Of a DNA stretch of 64,000 nucleotides, positions 23,501 through 32,622 are shown one piece after another (position 1 is the stretch's first letter; each line of letters begins with the position of its first letter). The stretch covers positions 372,001 to 436,000 of the forward strand of contig NZ_CP018906.1 of the NCBI RefSeq assembly GCF_000785105.2, written 5' to 3'. The position numbers and the translations under genes are program-made. The notes under the pieces are model-generated. The model was given only the letters and a program-made list of their open reading frames with translations. It was not told the origin of the DNA and searched no databases. Source of the stretch: Lentilactobacillus curieae (GTDB lineage: Bacteria > Bacillota > Bacilli > Lactobacillales > Lactobacillaceae).

Positions 23501-23941
23501 GGCTTGACTAACTTGAGGTTTAACTTGTGAACGTGGTTGAGACTGAGTTACTGCCGGTTTAGCTACCGACTGGCTCGATTTTGGTTGGGTGTTTTGTTGC
23601 GGCGCACTTTGATAGCTTTGCACCGGGTTGGCCGCTGGCTTAGTAGCTGTTGTGGCCTGTTGGGCAGCTGGCTGTTGTTTCACAACTGTAGCCGGCGACT
23701 TGGTTGTTTGCTTTGGTGCTACCGGCTTTGCTGGTTTAGGATCAGGATTAGCAGGAGTGTACACCGGAACACTACTGCTGGTCTTTGCCGTTTCGGTTGA
23801 AGACTCTGCTAATGCTGAGCTACAGCCAAGGATTCCCATCCCAATAACACAGCTCCCACCAATTACCCAAAGTTTCCCCGCCTTATACAATCGATAACGG
23901 ACAGTTTTGTTAGTATTTTTCAATTTTTCTTTCATTTGCAT
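20580..23941 (-). pseudogene. Fibro-slime domain LPQTG surface protein broken by a 1-nt frameshift
   Basis: Translation starts at ATG 23941 or 23935 after GGAGG and gives a KxYKxGKxW-type signal (RLYKAGKLW) and a Pro/Gln/Thr-rich stretch. Repeated ~65-residue modules follow (KRKFYEVMEDGKQVFYEQ; VVKRKVNGEIRYFKKVDG). This frame stops at 22742 after KLEKQSKVAI. The next frame continues without a break as GKAIESGDLILEDIDFE and on to 20580. Restoring one A in the run at 22764-22767 gives KLEKAIESG and joins them into ~1,120 residues. The second half contains a further module (NFYERDDKLYEYSDGSF), a fibro-slime/PA14-like domain (FSGDDDFWLFIDNKLALDIGGIH; residues ~700-900), a Gly/Pro linker, and a sortase signal LPQTG with hydrophobic tail and RRKRKQ. 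Translation of the 5' part alone would lack the wall anchor. Confidence 0.85.
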
Positions 23942-24250
23942 ATTTCCTCCAAAATGTAGATCCGCGGGGCTTATCCGCAATCACTAATCTTTGGAGAATA
24001 CCGAATAAATATGGGCAAAATGTAAACAAAATATGAAGAAAAAATAACTAATAACAAATTCGGAATATTCTAAAGAATGCCTTATAAACTTCGAAACACC
24101 GGTGTTTAACTGATTTTACGTAAAGTTTAAAAACTGCTAGTCTTTTGCAAATGCAGCAAAACTTAAGTAAAAAAGCCTAGAATGCAAAAAAACTCCCGTA
24201 ACCTCTTATTTAAGAAATTACGGGAGTTCCCATATTTTATAATACTTATC
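23942..24250. promoter_or_regulatory. Upstream region of the fibro-slime gene
   Basis: A 309-base AT-rich region without a gene. It contains the perfect palindrome AAACACCGGTGTTT (24094-24107), which shares the AACAC-N2-GTGTT form with the gtfA operator site, and the GT2 terminator at 24184-24230. Confidence 0.5.
24184..24230 (-). terminator. Terminator of the GT2 gene
   Basis: AACTCCCGTAA pairs with TTACGGGAGTT. The minus-strand reading ends in a T-run, about 20 bases after the GT2 stop. Confidence 0.8.
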
Positions 24251-24988
24251 TCAACTAGGAATCTTCGCACCCATATCATCAATGTGTTGGCGCACTTCAT
24301 ACTCACGCTCACGTTGTTTAAACGAAGCACTGTGGATCGTGCTACCTGGTCGCGATACCTTTTCATAAAGTGGTTTGGCATCCAGCAAAAAGTTGTTAGT
24401 TGCGTATACATAATCGGCTGTGAACAACAAATCTTCAGCAAGGTCCAAAGTTTCGTCGAACCGAATTTGTTTTTCACGCAGTACGCTCACCCGAAAAGCC
24501 TTATTCCAAACATACCCGCCAATTAGATTGCCCCGAGTATTAATTGAATCATATACTTCTCGTTTTGAAACACTGACTAATCCTCGATGTTCAAGTGCTC
24601 CAGCACCGCGAAAGCCCCAGCGATAGCCAACTGTAACCATATCTACTTTGGGTTCAGCCATCCCATCTGCCATTACCTGTAGGAAGTCTGGTTCCACCAA
24701 ATCATCCCCATCAACAAACGTAATTGCTTCAACTTTGGCATCATCGATTCCTGCATTTCTGGCTTTGGAAACTCCGGAATGTTTAGTCAACTTGACCACT
24801 CTAAAACGAGGGTCTAATTTTACGTAGCGCTCCGCAACCGCCACTGTTTTATCAGTGGATGCATCATCAACTACAATGACTTCAAAATTGCGATATTGCT
24901 GATTAGCAAGCGAATCAAGCGTCTTACCAACATAATTCTCTAGGTTATGAGTAGGAACAACAACTGTCATTAAAATACTATCATTCAT
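24251..24988 (-). CDS. Family 2 glycosyltransferase
   Basis: A 245-residue GT-A type glycosyltransferase. The N-terminus has TVVVPTHNLENYV and FEVIVVDDASTDKT, which bind the nucleotide sugar. The metal-binding DxD-like motif is VDGDDLVEPDF at about residue 90. No membrane segment is evident, so it is likely cytoplasmic. Substrate and acceptor cannot be read from the sequence. The position next to an SRRP/gtfAB island suggests it could extend the adhesin glycan, as extra GT2 genes do in other SRRP loci; that is inference. The start at 24988 has a six-G Shine-Dalgarno (24995-25000). Confidence 0.85.
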   Translation of the reverse strand: MNDSILMTVVVPTHNLENYVGKTLDSLANQQYRNFEVIVVDDASTDKTVAVAERYVKLDPRFRVVKLTKHSGVSKARNAGIDDAKVEAITFVDGDDLVEPDFLQVMADGMAEPKVDMVTVGYRWGFRGAGALEHRGLVSVSKREVYDSINTRGNLIGGYVWNKAFRVSVLREKQIRFDETLDLAEDLLFTADYVYATNNFLLDAKPLYEKVSRPGSTIHSASFKQREREYEVRQHIDDMGAKIPS

Positions 24989-25054
24989 GGTACTCCCCCC
25001 TTAAATTAACAACCAGATTGTACTGCTTGCCAATTTAAAATCAACTAAAATGAC

Positions 25055-25630
25055 CTACCTCAAATACCGCAGAACGATATCTGCAAGGACCCCCGCAATC
25101 TTAGCCGGATTTTCCTTGAAATGGTCACGCTCACCTTCGAAGAAGAAATTGATAACCACCCCCACCAGTGCAGCATAACTGTTTCGTGGGTCAATTCCCG
25201 GGACCTGGGAAACAACCGGCCGCCAATGATTATAAAATTCTGGGCGACCATGCGTCACATCCTTTAAAAACGCAATTTGGTTCTGATTAGCAAACAGCAA
25301 TTGGAGAACTTGGTGATTTGCTTGAATGTACTTAAATAAAGCTAAGAAGTACGATCTCACGTACTGCTCAGTCTTATCTAAATTTTTACCGCCACCCACT
25401 GGATTATCCCGTTTGATCCTAATAATCTGATTCATGATTCCTTCTTGGGTCTTTTCTAGCAAATCATACTTATCAGTATAGTAAGCATAGAAGGTAGTCC
25501 GATTTAGTCCCGCATCATCCAAAATTGCCTTTACCGTCATCCGTTCGATTCCCTTTTCGGCAAGCTGTTTAAAGAACGCTTCGCGGATTGACTGTTTTGT
25601 TTTCATAACCCGCTTATCGTTATCATTCAT
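25055..25630 (-). CDS. TetR family transcriptional regulator
   Basis: A 191-residue protein with an N-terminal TetR helix-turn-helix (KQSIREAFFKQLAEKGIERMTVKAILDDAGLNRTTFYAYY, residues ~12-50) and a helical C-terminal ligand/dimer domain. Its upstream region has CAACAGTTGTTG (25724-25735) and CAACA...TGTTG arms (25662-25684), a plausible autoregulatory operator. Similar palindromes lie upstream of gtfA and the fibro-slime gene, so it may regulate the surface island. The G5 ribosome site is at 25642-25646, rather far (11 bases) from the ATG. The ligand is unknown. Confidence 0.85.
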   Translation of the reverse strand: MNDNDKRVMKTKQSIREAFFKQLAEKGIERMTVKAILDDAGLNRTTFYAYYTDKYDLLEKTQEGIMNQIIRIKRDNPVGGGKNLDKTEQYVRSYFLALFKYIQANHQVLQLLFANQNQIAFLKDVTHGRPEFYNHWRPVVSQVPGIDPRNSYAALVGVVINFFFEGERDHFKENPAKIAGVLADIVLRYLR

Positions 25631-26035
25631 AATAAATTATTCCCCCTTTTAGGTAGATATCCAACATTTTCATATAAAGTGTTGTTGTAATACATTGATA
25701 TTATAACTAGAATAAGGTTAAAGCAACAGTTGTTGTTTTTCTAATTCCCTTATTAGGGTAGTTCACATTTTGGGGTGACTTTTCAGGACCATTTCGGTCG
25801 ATGATAGTACTTCCCACACTCGTCACCCACATCAAAATTGCGAGCAATATATTGTTTTGTTAGTGGCCGAATTCCCGACGGCTAGATTTCGATTAACACA
25901 TATACCGATCCTTGTCGCGCCCCTTTTCTCAATAGTGGCAAGGTCCCCCAAACACATTAGCTATTTACGAATAGTATCTATTATCCCTTGATAGGCATGT
26001 ATCGAAACAGCTAGCAAAACCTAATATTAAATTAA
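25631..26035. other. Intergenic stretch upstream of the TetR gene
   Basis: About 400 bases with no supportable gene on either strand. The proximal part holds the CAACA/TGTTG elements of the TetR gene. The distal part (25750-26030) has no recognisable signal. Confidence 0.5.
25724..25735. promoter_or_regulatory. Candidate operator CAACAGTTGTTG
   Basis: CAACA and TGTTG arms with a two-base spacer, 94 bases upstream of the TetR start. It has the same arms and spacing as CAACACGTGTTG at 17357-17368. Confidence 0.45.
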
Positions 26036-26078
26036 AAGCACAGCGTTGGATTTCCCGTCCTCGCTATGCTTTTTCTTT
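26036..26078 (-). terminator. Terminator of the SpoIIM-like gene
   Basis: AAAGCA and AGCG arms pair with CGCT and TGCTTT around a GC-rich loop, 14 bases beyond the stop at 26092. A T-run is present on the minus strand. Confidence 0.65.
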
Positions 26079-26091
26079 TACACATTTTTAA

Positions 26092-26613
26092 TTACTTACC
26101 AACAAATGTATGAATCAGTCCTGGAGTAATACTAAATTCGATAATTGCCGCCACAAATAGTAGTGGTAACACGAACACCAGCGTATCAATCACTGCATTT
26201 TTAATAATTAAGCCAAAAGTCTCAGGCCGGTCACGGTGCCTAATGTACTTATCAAACACAAACCAAACTACTTTAGCACTAATCGCAGCTGAAATGATTT
26301 GTGCAGGAATTTCCAAAATGCCGTGAGGTAAAATTCCGGCCATGAACATTGCGATTGGGTGCGCAGTCAATGTAAGCACAAGCCCAACCGTTGCTGCATT
26401 GTACACAATAAATGCGTAGTACAGCGGAATCGGAATCAGACCAAGAATAATGATCATTACTGAACCAGTAAAGTTATGCATAAATAGTGGCAGGAAGCTT
26501 CCTCCCTTTAACGTATTTTCGCTACCAATTGAGGCCTTTAAAAATGATCTAATTGCCTCAGTTGACCCTGTTAATTTAACAATTGCAAAGGAAATAATCC
26601 AAGTTGCCACCAT
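26092..26613 (-). CDS. SpoIIM/DUF95-like membrane protein
   Basis: A polytopic membrane protein, 173 residues from the first ATG, with five hydrophobic segments. It carries the family motif HNFTGSVMIIILGLIPIPLYYAFIVYNAATVG and GILPHGILEIPAQIISAAI. SpoIIM-like proteins occur widely in non-sporulating Firmicutes without a defined role. The frame extends upstream to 26682 (ACG ATA AAA GAT AGT TTT). A strong AAAAGGGGG ribosome site (26690-26694) lies seven bases before that ACG, and the 26613 ATG has no ribosome site. The true start is therefore probably near 26682, at a non-canonical or mutated start codon. Confidence 0.75.
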   Translation of the reverse strand: MVATWIISFAIVKLTGSTEAIRSFLKASIGSENTLKGGSFLPLFMHNFTGSVMIIILGLIPIPLYYAFIVYNAATVGLVLTLTAHPIAMFMAGILPHGILEIPAQIISAAISAKVVWFVFDKYIRHRDRPETFGLIIKNAVIDTLVFVLPLLFVAAIIEFSITPGLIHTFVGK

Positions 26614-26746
26614 AATGGCTAAAAATTGCCAGAAGAGTTTTTTGTAATCACGATTAAATCTACCAAAACTATCTTTTATCGTGTACTTACCCCCTTTTGA
26701 CGATAATTATAAACTAATCAAGGCAATAACATAAAAATAAAGCTCA

Positions 26747-27439
26747 CTATTCTGTTTCTTGCAATCCGTTGAAAATTTGCTGCATATTAGCTTCGATTTC
26801 ATATAATTGGTCCGAATATTTTTTCAACCGACTAGCATACTGATCTGCCTTGTTGTCATCGGCAAAGCTCTTATAACGTAAGTCATGCTCAAGACTGGCC
26901 CACATGTCCATTCCAATTGTTCTAAACTGAATTTCAACTGCCACATTCTTTGGCCCTTCGTCTTGAAAAACAGGCACCGAAACAATCAAATGATAGCTGC
27001 GATAATCGTTTGGCTTTGGGTTTTTAATGTAATCCTTCTCCTTGATTACGGTGATATCGCTTTGTTTGGCTAGTGCGTCCCTAACCTGATAAATATCATC
27101 GATGTAGTTGGTAATCACCCGAATGCCAGCAATATCATAAATGTTTTCAAACACATTTTCTAACGTCAACTCCATCCCTTTACGGGCAACCTTCTCAATC
27201 AAACTAGTTGGTTCCTTCATCCGCTCTTCCATGTGATGAATCGGATTATGGTCAAAACTAACGGAATATTCGTCGTCCAAATTCTCTAGTTTGGTCCCAA
27301 TTTCATTAAGTGCAGAATGCCGAAGTAAATATTCTTGGCTCACCTGTTTAATTCCATGTAATTCTTTTTCTAAATTAGCAGCTTTAAACTGCCGTTCAAT
27401 TTTTTTAATGTTGAAGTGATTTTCGCGTTCAATAATCAT
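26747..27439 (-). CDS. relP: RelP-type small alarmone synthetase, (p)ppGpp
   Basis: A 230-residue single-domain pyrophosphokinase that transfers pyrophosphate from ATP to GTP/GDP. Visible RelA/SpoT synthetase motifs are HNPIHHMEERMKEPTSLIEK, YDIAGIRVITNYIDDIYQV, NDYRSYHLIVSVP, VAVEIQFRT and MDMWASLEHDLRYK. No hydrolase (HD), TGS or ACT domain is present, so it is a small alarmone synthetase. The HNPI...ARKG spacing resembles YwaC/RelP more than RelQ. A GGAGG ribosome site precedes ATG 27439. In Bacillus and Staphylococcus relP responds to cell-wall stress. The subfamily call is moderate; the enzyme class is secure. Confidence 0.85.
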   Translation of the reverse strand: MIIERENHFNIKKIERQFKAANLEKELHGIKQVSQEYLLRHSALNEIGTKLENLDDEYSVSFDHNPIHHMEERMKEPTSLIEKVARKGMELTLENVFENIYDIAGIRVITNYIDDIYQVRDALAKQSDITVIKEKDYIKNPKPNDYRSYHLIVSVPVFQDEGPKNVAVEIQFRTIGMDMWASLEHDLRYKSFADDNKADQYASRLKKYSDQLYEIEANMQQIFNGLQETE

Positions 27440-27538
27440 TTTTGAAATTCCTCCGAATTTTTTGAATATCCCTCTAGAAATTATTATCTCATATCTGTAT
27501 ACTGAAGGTCTTGACTTTTAACACCAGGGAGGGAACAA

Positions 27539-28705
27539 ATGAAAAAGTTTGGAACAAGAAGCTTTATCTTAGTAGCGATTGGATTTATTCTCGGCATGAG
27601 TGAATTCATCATGGTCGGAATTCTAAATGACTTGTCTGCCAGTTTTCATGTTGGCATTTCGGACGTTGGTTTTTTAGTTACCTTGTTTGCAATTGTCTAC
27701 GCAATCGCAACCCCAATTTTGACCATTTTGGTTGGTTCTCACAGACTCTACCGAGTGATGATCCTACTACTAGGAATATTTATTGCAGCTAATGCGCTGA
27801 CCGCAATTGCCCCCAACTATACAATTTTAACGTTGTCGCGAATATTAACCGCGATTGTTTCTGGAATCACAGTATCAATTGCCATCACGTTCTCAGCAGT
27901 AATTGCCCCAAGAGAAAAACGAGCGTGGTTAGTTTCCTGGGTATTTTCAGGATTTAGTATCGCCTCAGTTTTTGGGGTTCCGATTGGAACTTGGTTAAGT
28001 GATAAATTCGGTTGGAGAATTGTCTTTTGGCTAATCGTTGTCATTTCAATTTTATTTACTATCCTATTTATGCTTTCATTGCCAACTGACATTCGTCAGG
28101 GAAAAATGGATCACTTTACCCAACAATTTGCTATTTTTAAAGATAAACGGATTTTATTAGGAATCTTACTTCCTACTTTAAATCTTGGTGGGGTGTACGT
28201 TGTTTATACTTATCTAAGACCAATTATCGTGTCGGGATTAGGATTCCCAACAGCCTTCGTTACCCCAATATTGTTTGTTTACGGATTCGCCTCGCTGGCA
28301 AGTAATCAGATTAGTGGCCGTTTAGCAAACTATGACGGGTTAAAAACAATGACCAAGGTGTACCTACTCCAAATTGTTACTTTAGTTGCTTTGCCACTAC
28401 TATTTGGACTTCCTTGGATTGCCCTAATTTCATTAATTATCTTAGGCTTTACAATGTATCTTCAAAACTCACCAATGCAAATGTTCTACTTGGAAGTTGC
28501 GGAGACAGATTACCCACAATCAATGGTTATGTCGTCATCTCTAAACTCCATTTTCAGTAACGTTGGAATTGCCGTTGGATCAGCAACTGGTGGTCTGATG
28601 GTAAATGCTACGGGATTAAAATCTTTGGGAATTGGTGGTGCGATTTACACCATTGCAGCACTAGCAGTTCTAGTTGTGTTGAATAAGGTTAGAAAAGTTA
28701 GATAG
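27539..28705 (+). CDS. MFS transporter, DHA1/AraJ-like efflux
   Basis: A 388-residue major facilitator protein with about 12 hydrophobic helices. Helix 1-2 has GFILGMSEFIMVGIL. The signature loop 2-3 is weak. Helices 4-5 have SRILTAIVSGITVSIAITFSAVIAPREKRAW, and motif C-like residues are FSGFSIASVFGVPIGTWLSDKFGWR. These fit the drug/sugar/arabinose efflux branch. The substrate is not readable. GGGAGGG precedes ATG 27539. The gene is monocistronic with a strong terminator right after the stop. Confidence 0.85.
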   Translation: MKKFGTRSFILVAIGFILGMSEFIMVGILNDLSASFHVGISDVGFLVTLFAIVYAIATPILTILVGSHRLYRVMILLLGIFIAANALTAIAPNYTILTLSRILTAIVSGITVSIAITFSAVIAPREKRAWLVSWVFSGFSIASVFGVPIGTWLSDKFGWRIVFWLIVVISILFTILFMLSLPTDIRQGKMDHFTQQFAIFKDKRILLGILLPTLNLGGVYVVYTYLRPIIVSGLGFPTAFVTPILFVYGFASLASNQISGRLANYDGLKTMTKVYLLQIVTLVALPLLFGLPWIALISLIILGFTMYLQNSPMQMFYLEVAETDYPQSMVMSSSLNSIFSNVGIAVGSATGGLMVNATGLKSLGIGGAIYTIAALAVLVVLNKVRKVR

Positions 28706-28707
28706 AA

Positions 28708-28749
28708 GAAATCCCCCTCACCATTGGAAATAATGGTGAGGGGGATTTT
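28708..28749 (+). terminator. Terminator of the MFS gene
   Basis: AATCCCCCTCACCATT pairs with AATGGTGAGGGGGATT over a short loop, followed by TTTTG. It starts just after the stop at 28705. Confidence 0.9.
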
Positions 28750-28789
28750 GTTTGGTGTGAATGATGGGGGAGATTTCTGTAACATCCCT

Positions 28790-29296
28790 TGCAGTCGCCG
28801 TCACGACCGACTTTAAGGACAGTGAGCATCAGGAGTGAATCCTGCTACTCGCAGAATTCACTTACTGTTGCTCTTGTCGGGGCACTACGACTGAATCAAA
28901 GATTCATGTAGTGCTCCCTTTTCGCATCATTCGCTTAGTGTCGCCGTTGCAGACGCACTACGACGGAATCGGAGATTCCTGCCTATTCTTCACAGTCTCT
29001 GTCGCGACTAACCGCCACTAATCGTGACGATTAGTATGCGTCATCGTTGTGGAGGCGTTAAGACGAAATCGAAGATTTCTGTAACATCCCTTGCAGTGGC
29101 TATCAGGACTCAACGCCACTATTCGTGACCTTGAGTTACTGATATCTTTGCAGAGGTTCGACATCGCAATCAAAACACGATTGCTGTCTATCCATCACAG
29201 TCTCTGTCGCGACTAACCGTCACTAACCGTGACGATTAGTATGCGGCATCGTTGTGGGGGCACTGCAACGGAATCATAGATTCCTGCAGTGCTCCC
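28790..29296 (+). repeat. Diverged three-hairpin repeat array, copy D
   Basis: About 500 bases between convergent genes made of degenerate copies of the intergenic repeat. Unit 1 (28800-28922) has hairpins GAGTGAAT/ATTCACTTAC and GGGGCACTAC/GTAGTGCTCCC. Units 2 and 4 (near 28988 and 29194) repeat CACAGTCTCTGTCGCGACTA and CTAATCGTGACGATTAG-type stems at about 90% identity. Unit 3 (near 29095) keeps ATCAGGACTCAACG/TTGAGTTACTGAT. The array ends in GGGGGCACTGC/GCAGTGCTCCC directly before the ABC permease stop. No ORF is shared between units. Confidence 0.75.
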
Positions 29297-31885
29297 TCAT
29301 TCATTCGACTTCAGCGCCTCTACCATATCCACATTCTTCAGATGCCTATGCGTAATCGCAATCACAACTAAGTTGAACACAATCATCAGCACCGTCGCCA
29401 CCACATACCCAAGTGGTTTGATGACAAGTGGGAAAATCACCGCATTTGTTTCCGCCTGATGCAACACATACATCGTCAACAAGTTTCCCAACCCATAACC
29501 GCCAACAATTCCGACGATGGCCAAAATAATCGTTTCCCTAGCCACGTACATCGTCACTTCTGGATCAAAGAATCCTAGCACTTTGATGGTTGAAAGTTCC
29601 CGTTGCCGTTCCGATATATTGATATTGTTCAAATTGTAAAGCACGATAAACGAAAGCAATCCAGATAGCAAAATGAAGATCCATACAATTGGCCCCATTT
29701 GGCTAGACATATTGGTTACCGTCTTCTTTTGATCGGTTGTAAAATTAATTCCCAGAATGTTGGTATTCTTGCTAATCCACTGCTTACCTAACTTGGTTTC
29801 GGCAGATTTGTTAGTTTTCTTCAACTGTACCAACAATGTCTTCATTGATGGCTGCTTGCCCATCACATTTTGATAATTTTGCCTCTTAATATACATAAAG
29901 TTACTAACGTAATTTTCAGCAATCGCCGCAACCTTCACCTGAATCTTGTGGTTGTTTTGACCAGTAACCGAAATTTTGTCACCCTTTTTAACACCAAGTA
30001 TCTTCGCTGCTTTTTCAGTCAAAACGATCCCATCATTAGGTAATGATAACTGCTTTTTGGAATCAACATCCTTGACCTTGATATACTTGCTGAACTGGTC
30101 TTCATTCTTTGGTGAATAGACAGTAATATCTGCCACTGACTTATCACCTTTAGAAACTTTAGCAGCCCCGGTACTTACAACTGTACTTTGCTTGTAATTT
30201 CCCGCATCCTTAACCGTTTTTTGAACTTCAGGCAACTTATCAGTTGTCTTTGACTGAACTACCGCATCGTAATGTATCAAGTCATTGTACTGGCGTTGAC
30301 CTGATGATGAGATTGAATTATCCAGACCAAATCCAGTTAGAATCAGTGCAGTTCCGCCGGCAATTCCTAAAATCGTCATGATTCCTCGTGACTTGAATCT
30401 AAACAGGTTTCGGTAGCTGATTTTTTGGTTGAACTTCAGTTTTGACCAGATGAAAGTAACCTTTTCCAACCAAATTTTCTTGGAGGACTTAGGTGCCTTG
30501 GGCCTCATGAGCTCTGACGGAACGACTTTGACTTCACGATTAATTACAATAATTGCTGCACCAACTGTGGAAATTAGTGCAAGAACCATCGCAAACCCAA
30601 TTGAAGTCCAATCAAAATGAACCACCGCTCCACCGAGTACATAATTTTGATACATTGAAATCACTAACCTTGGAAGCAATTCATTTCCAAGAACTGAGCC
30701 AAAGACAATTCCAACGACCGCGGCTAATAATGCGTACATGATGTACTGATAGGCAATTGAACCCTTTGAAAATCCTAGTGCCTTCAAGGTTCCAATTTGG
30801 CTACGCGATTCCTCAACCATTCTAGTAACTGTAGTAAAGGTAATCAATGCAGCTAACAGGAAGAAGAACAGTGGGAAGACATTTGCAATTGCTGCAATTC
30901 GGTCAGAACTCTCACCGTAACCTGAGAATCCTGGGAAATCTTCTCGAGTGCTCCATATATAAGTTGGCGTGGTGGCATCCTTAACCTTTTTCTTTTGCTG
31001 ATCAAGCTTAGCTTGCTGTTTAGCAAGTTGCTTTTGCTGAATCTTAACCCGACTGTTAGTTGGCGCCGCTTTAGCAGCTGTTGCTAACTGACGCTTAGCA
31101 GCATCAAGTTTTGATTGTGCGCTGGTCAACTTTTTAGTTGCGGGTTTGGCAAGTTCAGCAGCTCGGTCCACCTTTCGGGCATTAAGAACCCGCTTTAACT
31201 GTTTAACTTTATCCTTTACTGCATCTTTATACTTCGAACCAAACGTACCTTTATCTTGCAAACTTGAAAATCTAACGTTAAGTGCGGTTGCAACTGGCAG
31301 GTTCATCATCTTCTTAGGAACGTATGCAAAGTACTGCACCTGACCATTTCCAATGTTGGCAGCACCACGAGTTGCGTTGTCGACATACTGCGCAGAATCA
31401 GCAAACCCCACCACTTTAAAAGTTCTACGGGTTAAGTCTGCGGATTTAGCAAATTTAAACGTATCGCCTAATTTGTATCCCTCGTCGGTCTTGGCTTTAG
31501 AGTCTAACAATATTTCATTATTGGCCTTCGGCAAACGACCACTTTTTATTTTTGGAAGATTTTGTTTATCTTGCTTATCATATCCGTACAAAGCAATGGC
31601 ATCACGATTCTTACCACCAATGACTGCCTTATATTTACTTGTTTCAGCCTTGGCACCGCTAACTTTCTCAGCAGCCGCCACGTCCTTGGCAGTAAACCCT
31701 TTAGTGGAAATGATTTGCACATCACTCAGTTTTTGCGAATTGACTTCAGCCTGAAGTGAATCGTTCAATGCTGGTCCAGTTGCTTTAACCCCAACAAAAA
31801 TCAACACACCAAGCATGATGATCATTGCAATGGCAATGAACCGGCCAAATGAATCCTTAATATTTCTCAACAGTAACTTATTCAT
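29297..31885 (-). CDS. ABC transporter permease, FtsX family (large MacB-like exporter subunit)
   Basis: An 862-residue permease. An N-terminal membrane helix (FIAIAMIIMLGVLIFVGV) is followed by a large extracellular domain containing a Lys/Gln/Ala-rich coiled coil (~residues 250-300). Three helices form the first FtsX core (~340-450, MVEESRSQIGTLKALGFSKG). A second extracellular domain and a final three-helix FtsX core follow (SERQRELSTIKVLGFFDPEV, ~740-855). It is encoded 10 bases after its ATPase and regulated with it. Such TetR-linked ABC pairs export peptides or lipids; the actual cargo is unknown. Its TGA stop touches repeat array D. Confidence 0.85.
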   Translation of the reverse strand: MNKLLLRNIKDSFGRFIAIAMIIMLGVLIFVGVKATGPALNDSLQAEVNSQKLSDVQIISTKGFTAKDVAAAEKVSGAKAETSKYKAVIGGKNRDAIALYGYDKQDKQNLPKIKSGRLPKANNEILLDSKAKTDEGYKLGDTFKFAKSADLTRRTFKVVGFADSAQYVDNATRGAANIGNGQVQYFAYVPKKMMNLPVATALNVRFSSLQDKGTFGSKYKDAVKDKVKQLKRVLNARKVDRAAELAKPATKKLTSAQSKLDAAKRQLATAAKAAPTNSRVKIQQKQLAKQQAKLDQQKKKVKDATTPTYIWSTREDFPGFSGYGESSDRIAAIANVFPLFFFLLAALITFTTVTRMVEESRSQIGTLKALGFSKGSIAYQYIMYALLAAVVGIVFGSVLGNELLPRLVISMYQNYVLGGAVVHFDWTSIGFAMVLALISTVGAAIIVINREVKVVPSELMRPKAPKSSKKIWLEKVTFIWSKLKFNQKISYRNLFRFKSRGIMTILGIAGGTALILTGFGLDNSISSSGQRQYNDLIHYDAVVQSKTTDKLPEVQKTVKDAGNYKQSTVVSTGAAKVSKGDKSVADITVYSPKNEDQFSKYIKVKDVDSKKQLSLPNDGIVLTEKAAKILGVKKGDKISVTGQNNHKIQVKVAAIAENYVSNFMYIKRQNYQNVMGKQPSMKTLLVQLKKTNKSAETKLGKQWISKNTNILGINFTTDQKKTVTNMSSQMGPIVWIFILLSGLLSFIVLYNLNNINISERQRELSTIKVLGFFDPEVTMYVARETIILAIVGIVGGYGLGNLLTMYVLHQAETNAVIFPLVIKPLGYVVATVLMIVFNLVVIAITHRHLKNVDMVEALKSNE

Positions 31886-31895
31886 CGTCTTTCAC

Positions 31896-32597
31896 CTACC
31901 AGACAATGTCGGCAACTGCCGTTGGATTTTCGTTATCTTCAATCGATCGTACTTGGGCATCGTTAATATGGATAACTCGATCTGCCATTTTAGCAATTTC
32001 AGAGTTATGCGTGATGATAATCACGGTTCTACCAAACTCACGACTGGCGTCATTTAATAACTGCAAGACTTGCTTCCCGGTTGTGTAATCCAATGCACCT
32101 GTTGGCTCATCACACAATAATAGTTTAGGATTTTTAGCTAAGGCTCTAGCAATGGCAACCCGTTGTTGTTCACCACCTGAAAGCTGTGAAGGAAAGTTAT
32201 TCAGACGATTTTCCAATCCGACTTCCTTTAATACTTCAGCAGCATTCTGACCATCATCCACAAGGGAAGTTGCTAACTCCACATTTTCCAGAGTTGAAAG
32301 GTTAGGAATCAAATTATAGAACTGAAAGATGAAACCAACGTCATTCCGGCGGTATTTGGTTAGCTGCTTATCGTTATAGCTAGCGATATTAGTCCCATCA
32401 ACAACGATTTCCCCGCTAGTTGGACTATCCATGCCCCCCAACATGTTCAGAACGGTAGACTTACCCGCCCCACTTGGTCCTAAGATTACCGTAAGTTTTC
32501 CTTTTTCAACTGAAAAATTAATGTCTCGGTTGGCAACAATTTCTGTATCGCCCATTTGGTACTTTTTAACTTCATGTTTAACTTCGATGTACGCCAT
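31896..32597 (-). CDS. ABC transporter ATP-binding protein (MacB/LolD type)
   Basis: A 233-residue nucleotide-binding subunit. Walker [11 protein letters not shown]-loop [13 protein letters not shown], signature [15 protein letters not shown], Walker [13 protein letters not shown] and the H-loop THNSEIA are all intact. It powers the downstream 862-residue permease. GGAGGATATTTTTGC precedes ATG 32597. The promoter is shared with the divergent TetR gene and contains the palindrome at 32623-32635. Confidence 0.9.
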   Translation of the reverse strand: MAYIEVKHEVKKYQMGDTEIVANRDINFSVEKGKLTVILGPSGAGKSTVLNMLGGMDSPTSGEIVVDGTNIASYNDKQLTKYRRNDVGFIFQFYNLIPNLSTLENVELATSLVDDGQNAAEVLKEVGLENRLNNFPSQLSGGEQQRVAIARALAKNPKLLLCDEPTGALDYTTGKQVLQLLNDASREFGRTVIIITHNSEIAKMADRVIHINDAQVRSIEDNENPTAVADIVW

Positions 32598-32622
32598 GCA
32601 AAAATATCCTCCGTTTTAAAAT

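Noticed and set aside
25750-26030. Possible decayed gene between TetR and the SpoIIM-like gene
   Set aside because: No reading frame gave a recognisable protein segment in any direction, so there is no support for a pseudogene call.
31353-31754. ORF of 133 residues opposite the ABC permease
   Set aside because: Shadow frame of the 862-residue permease.
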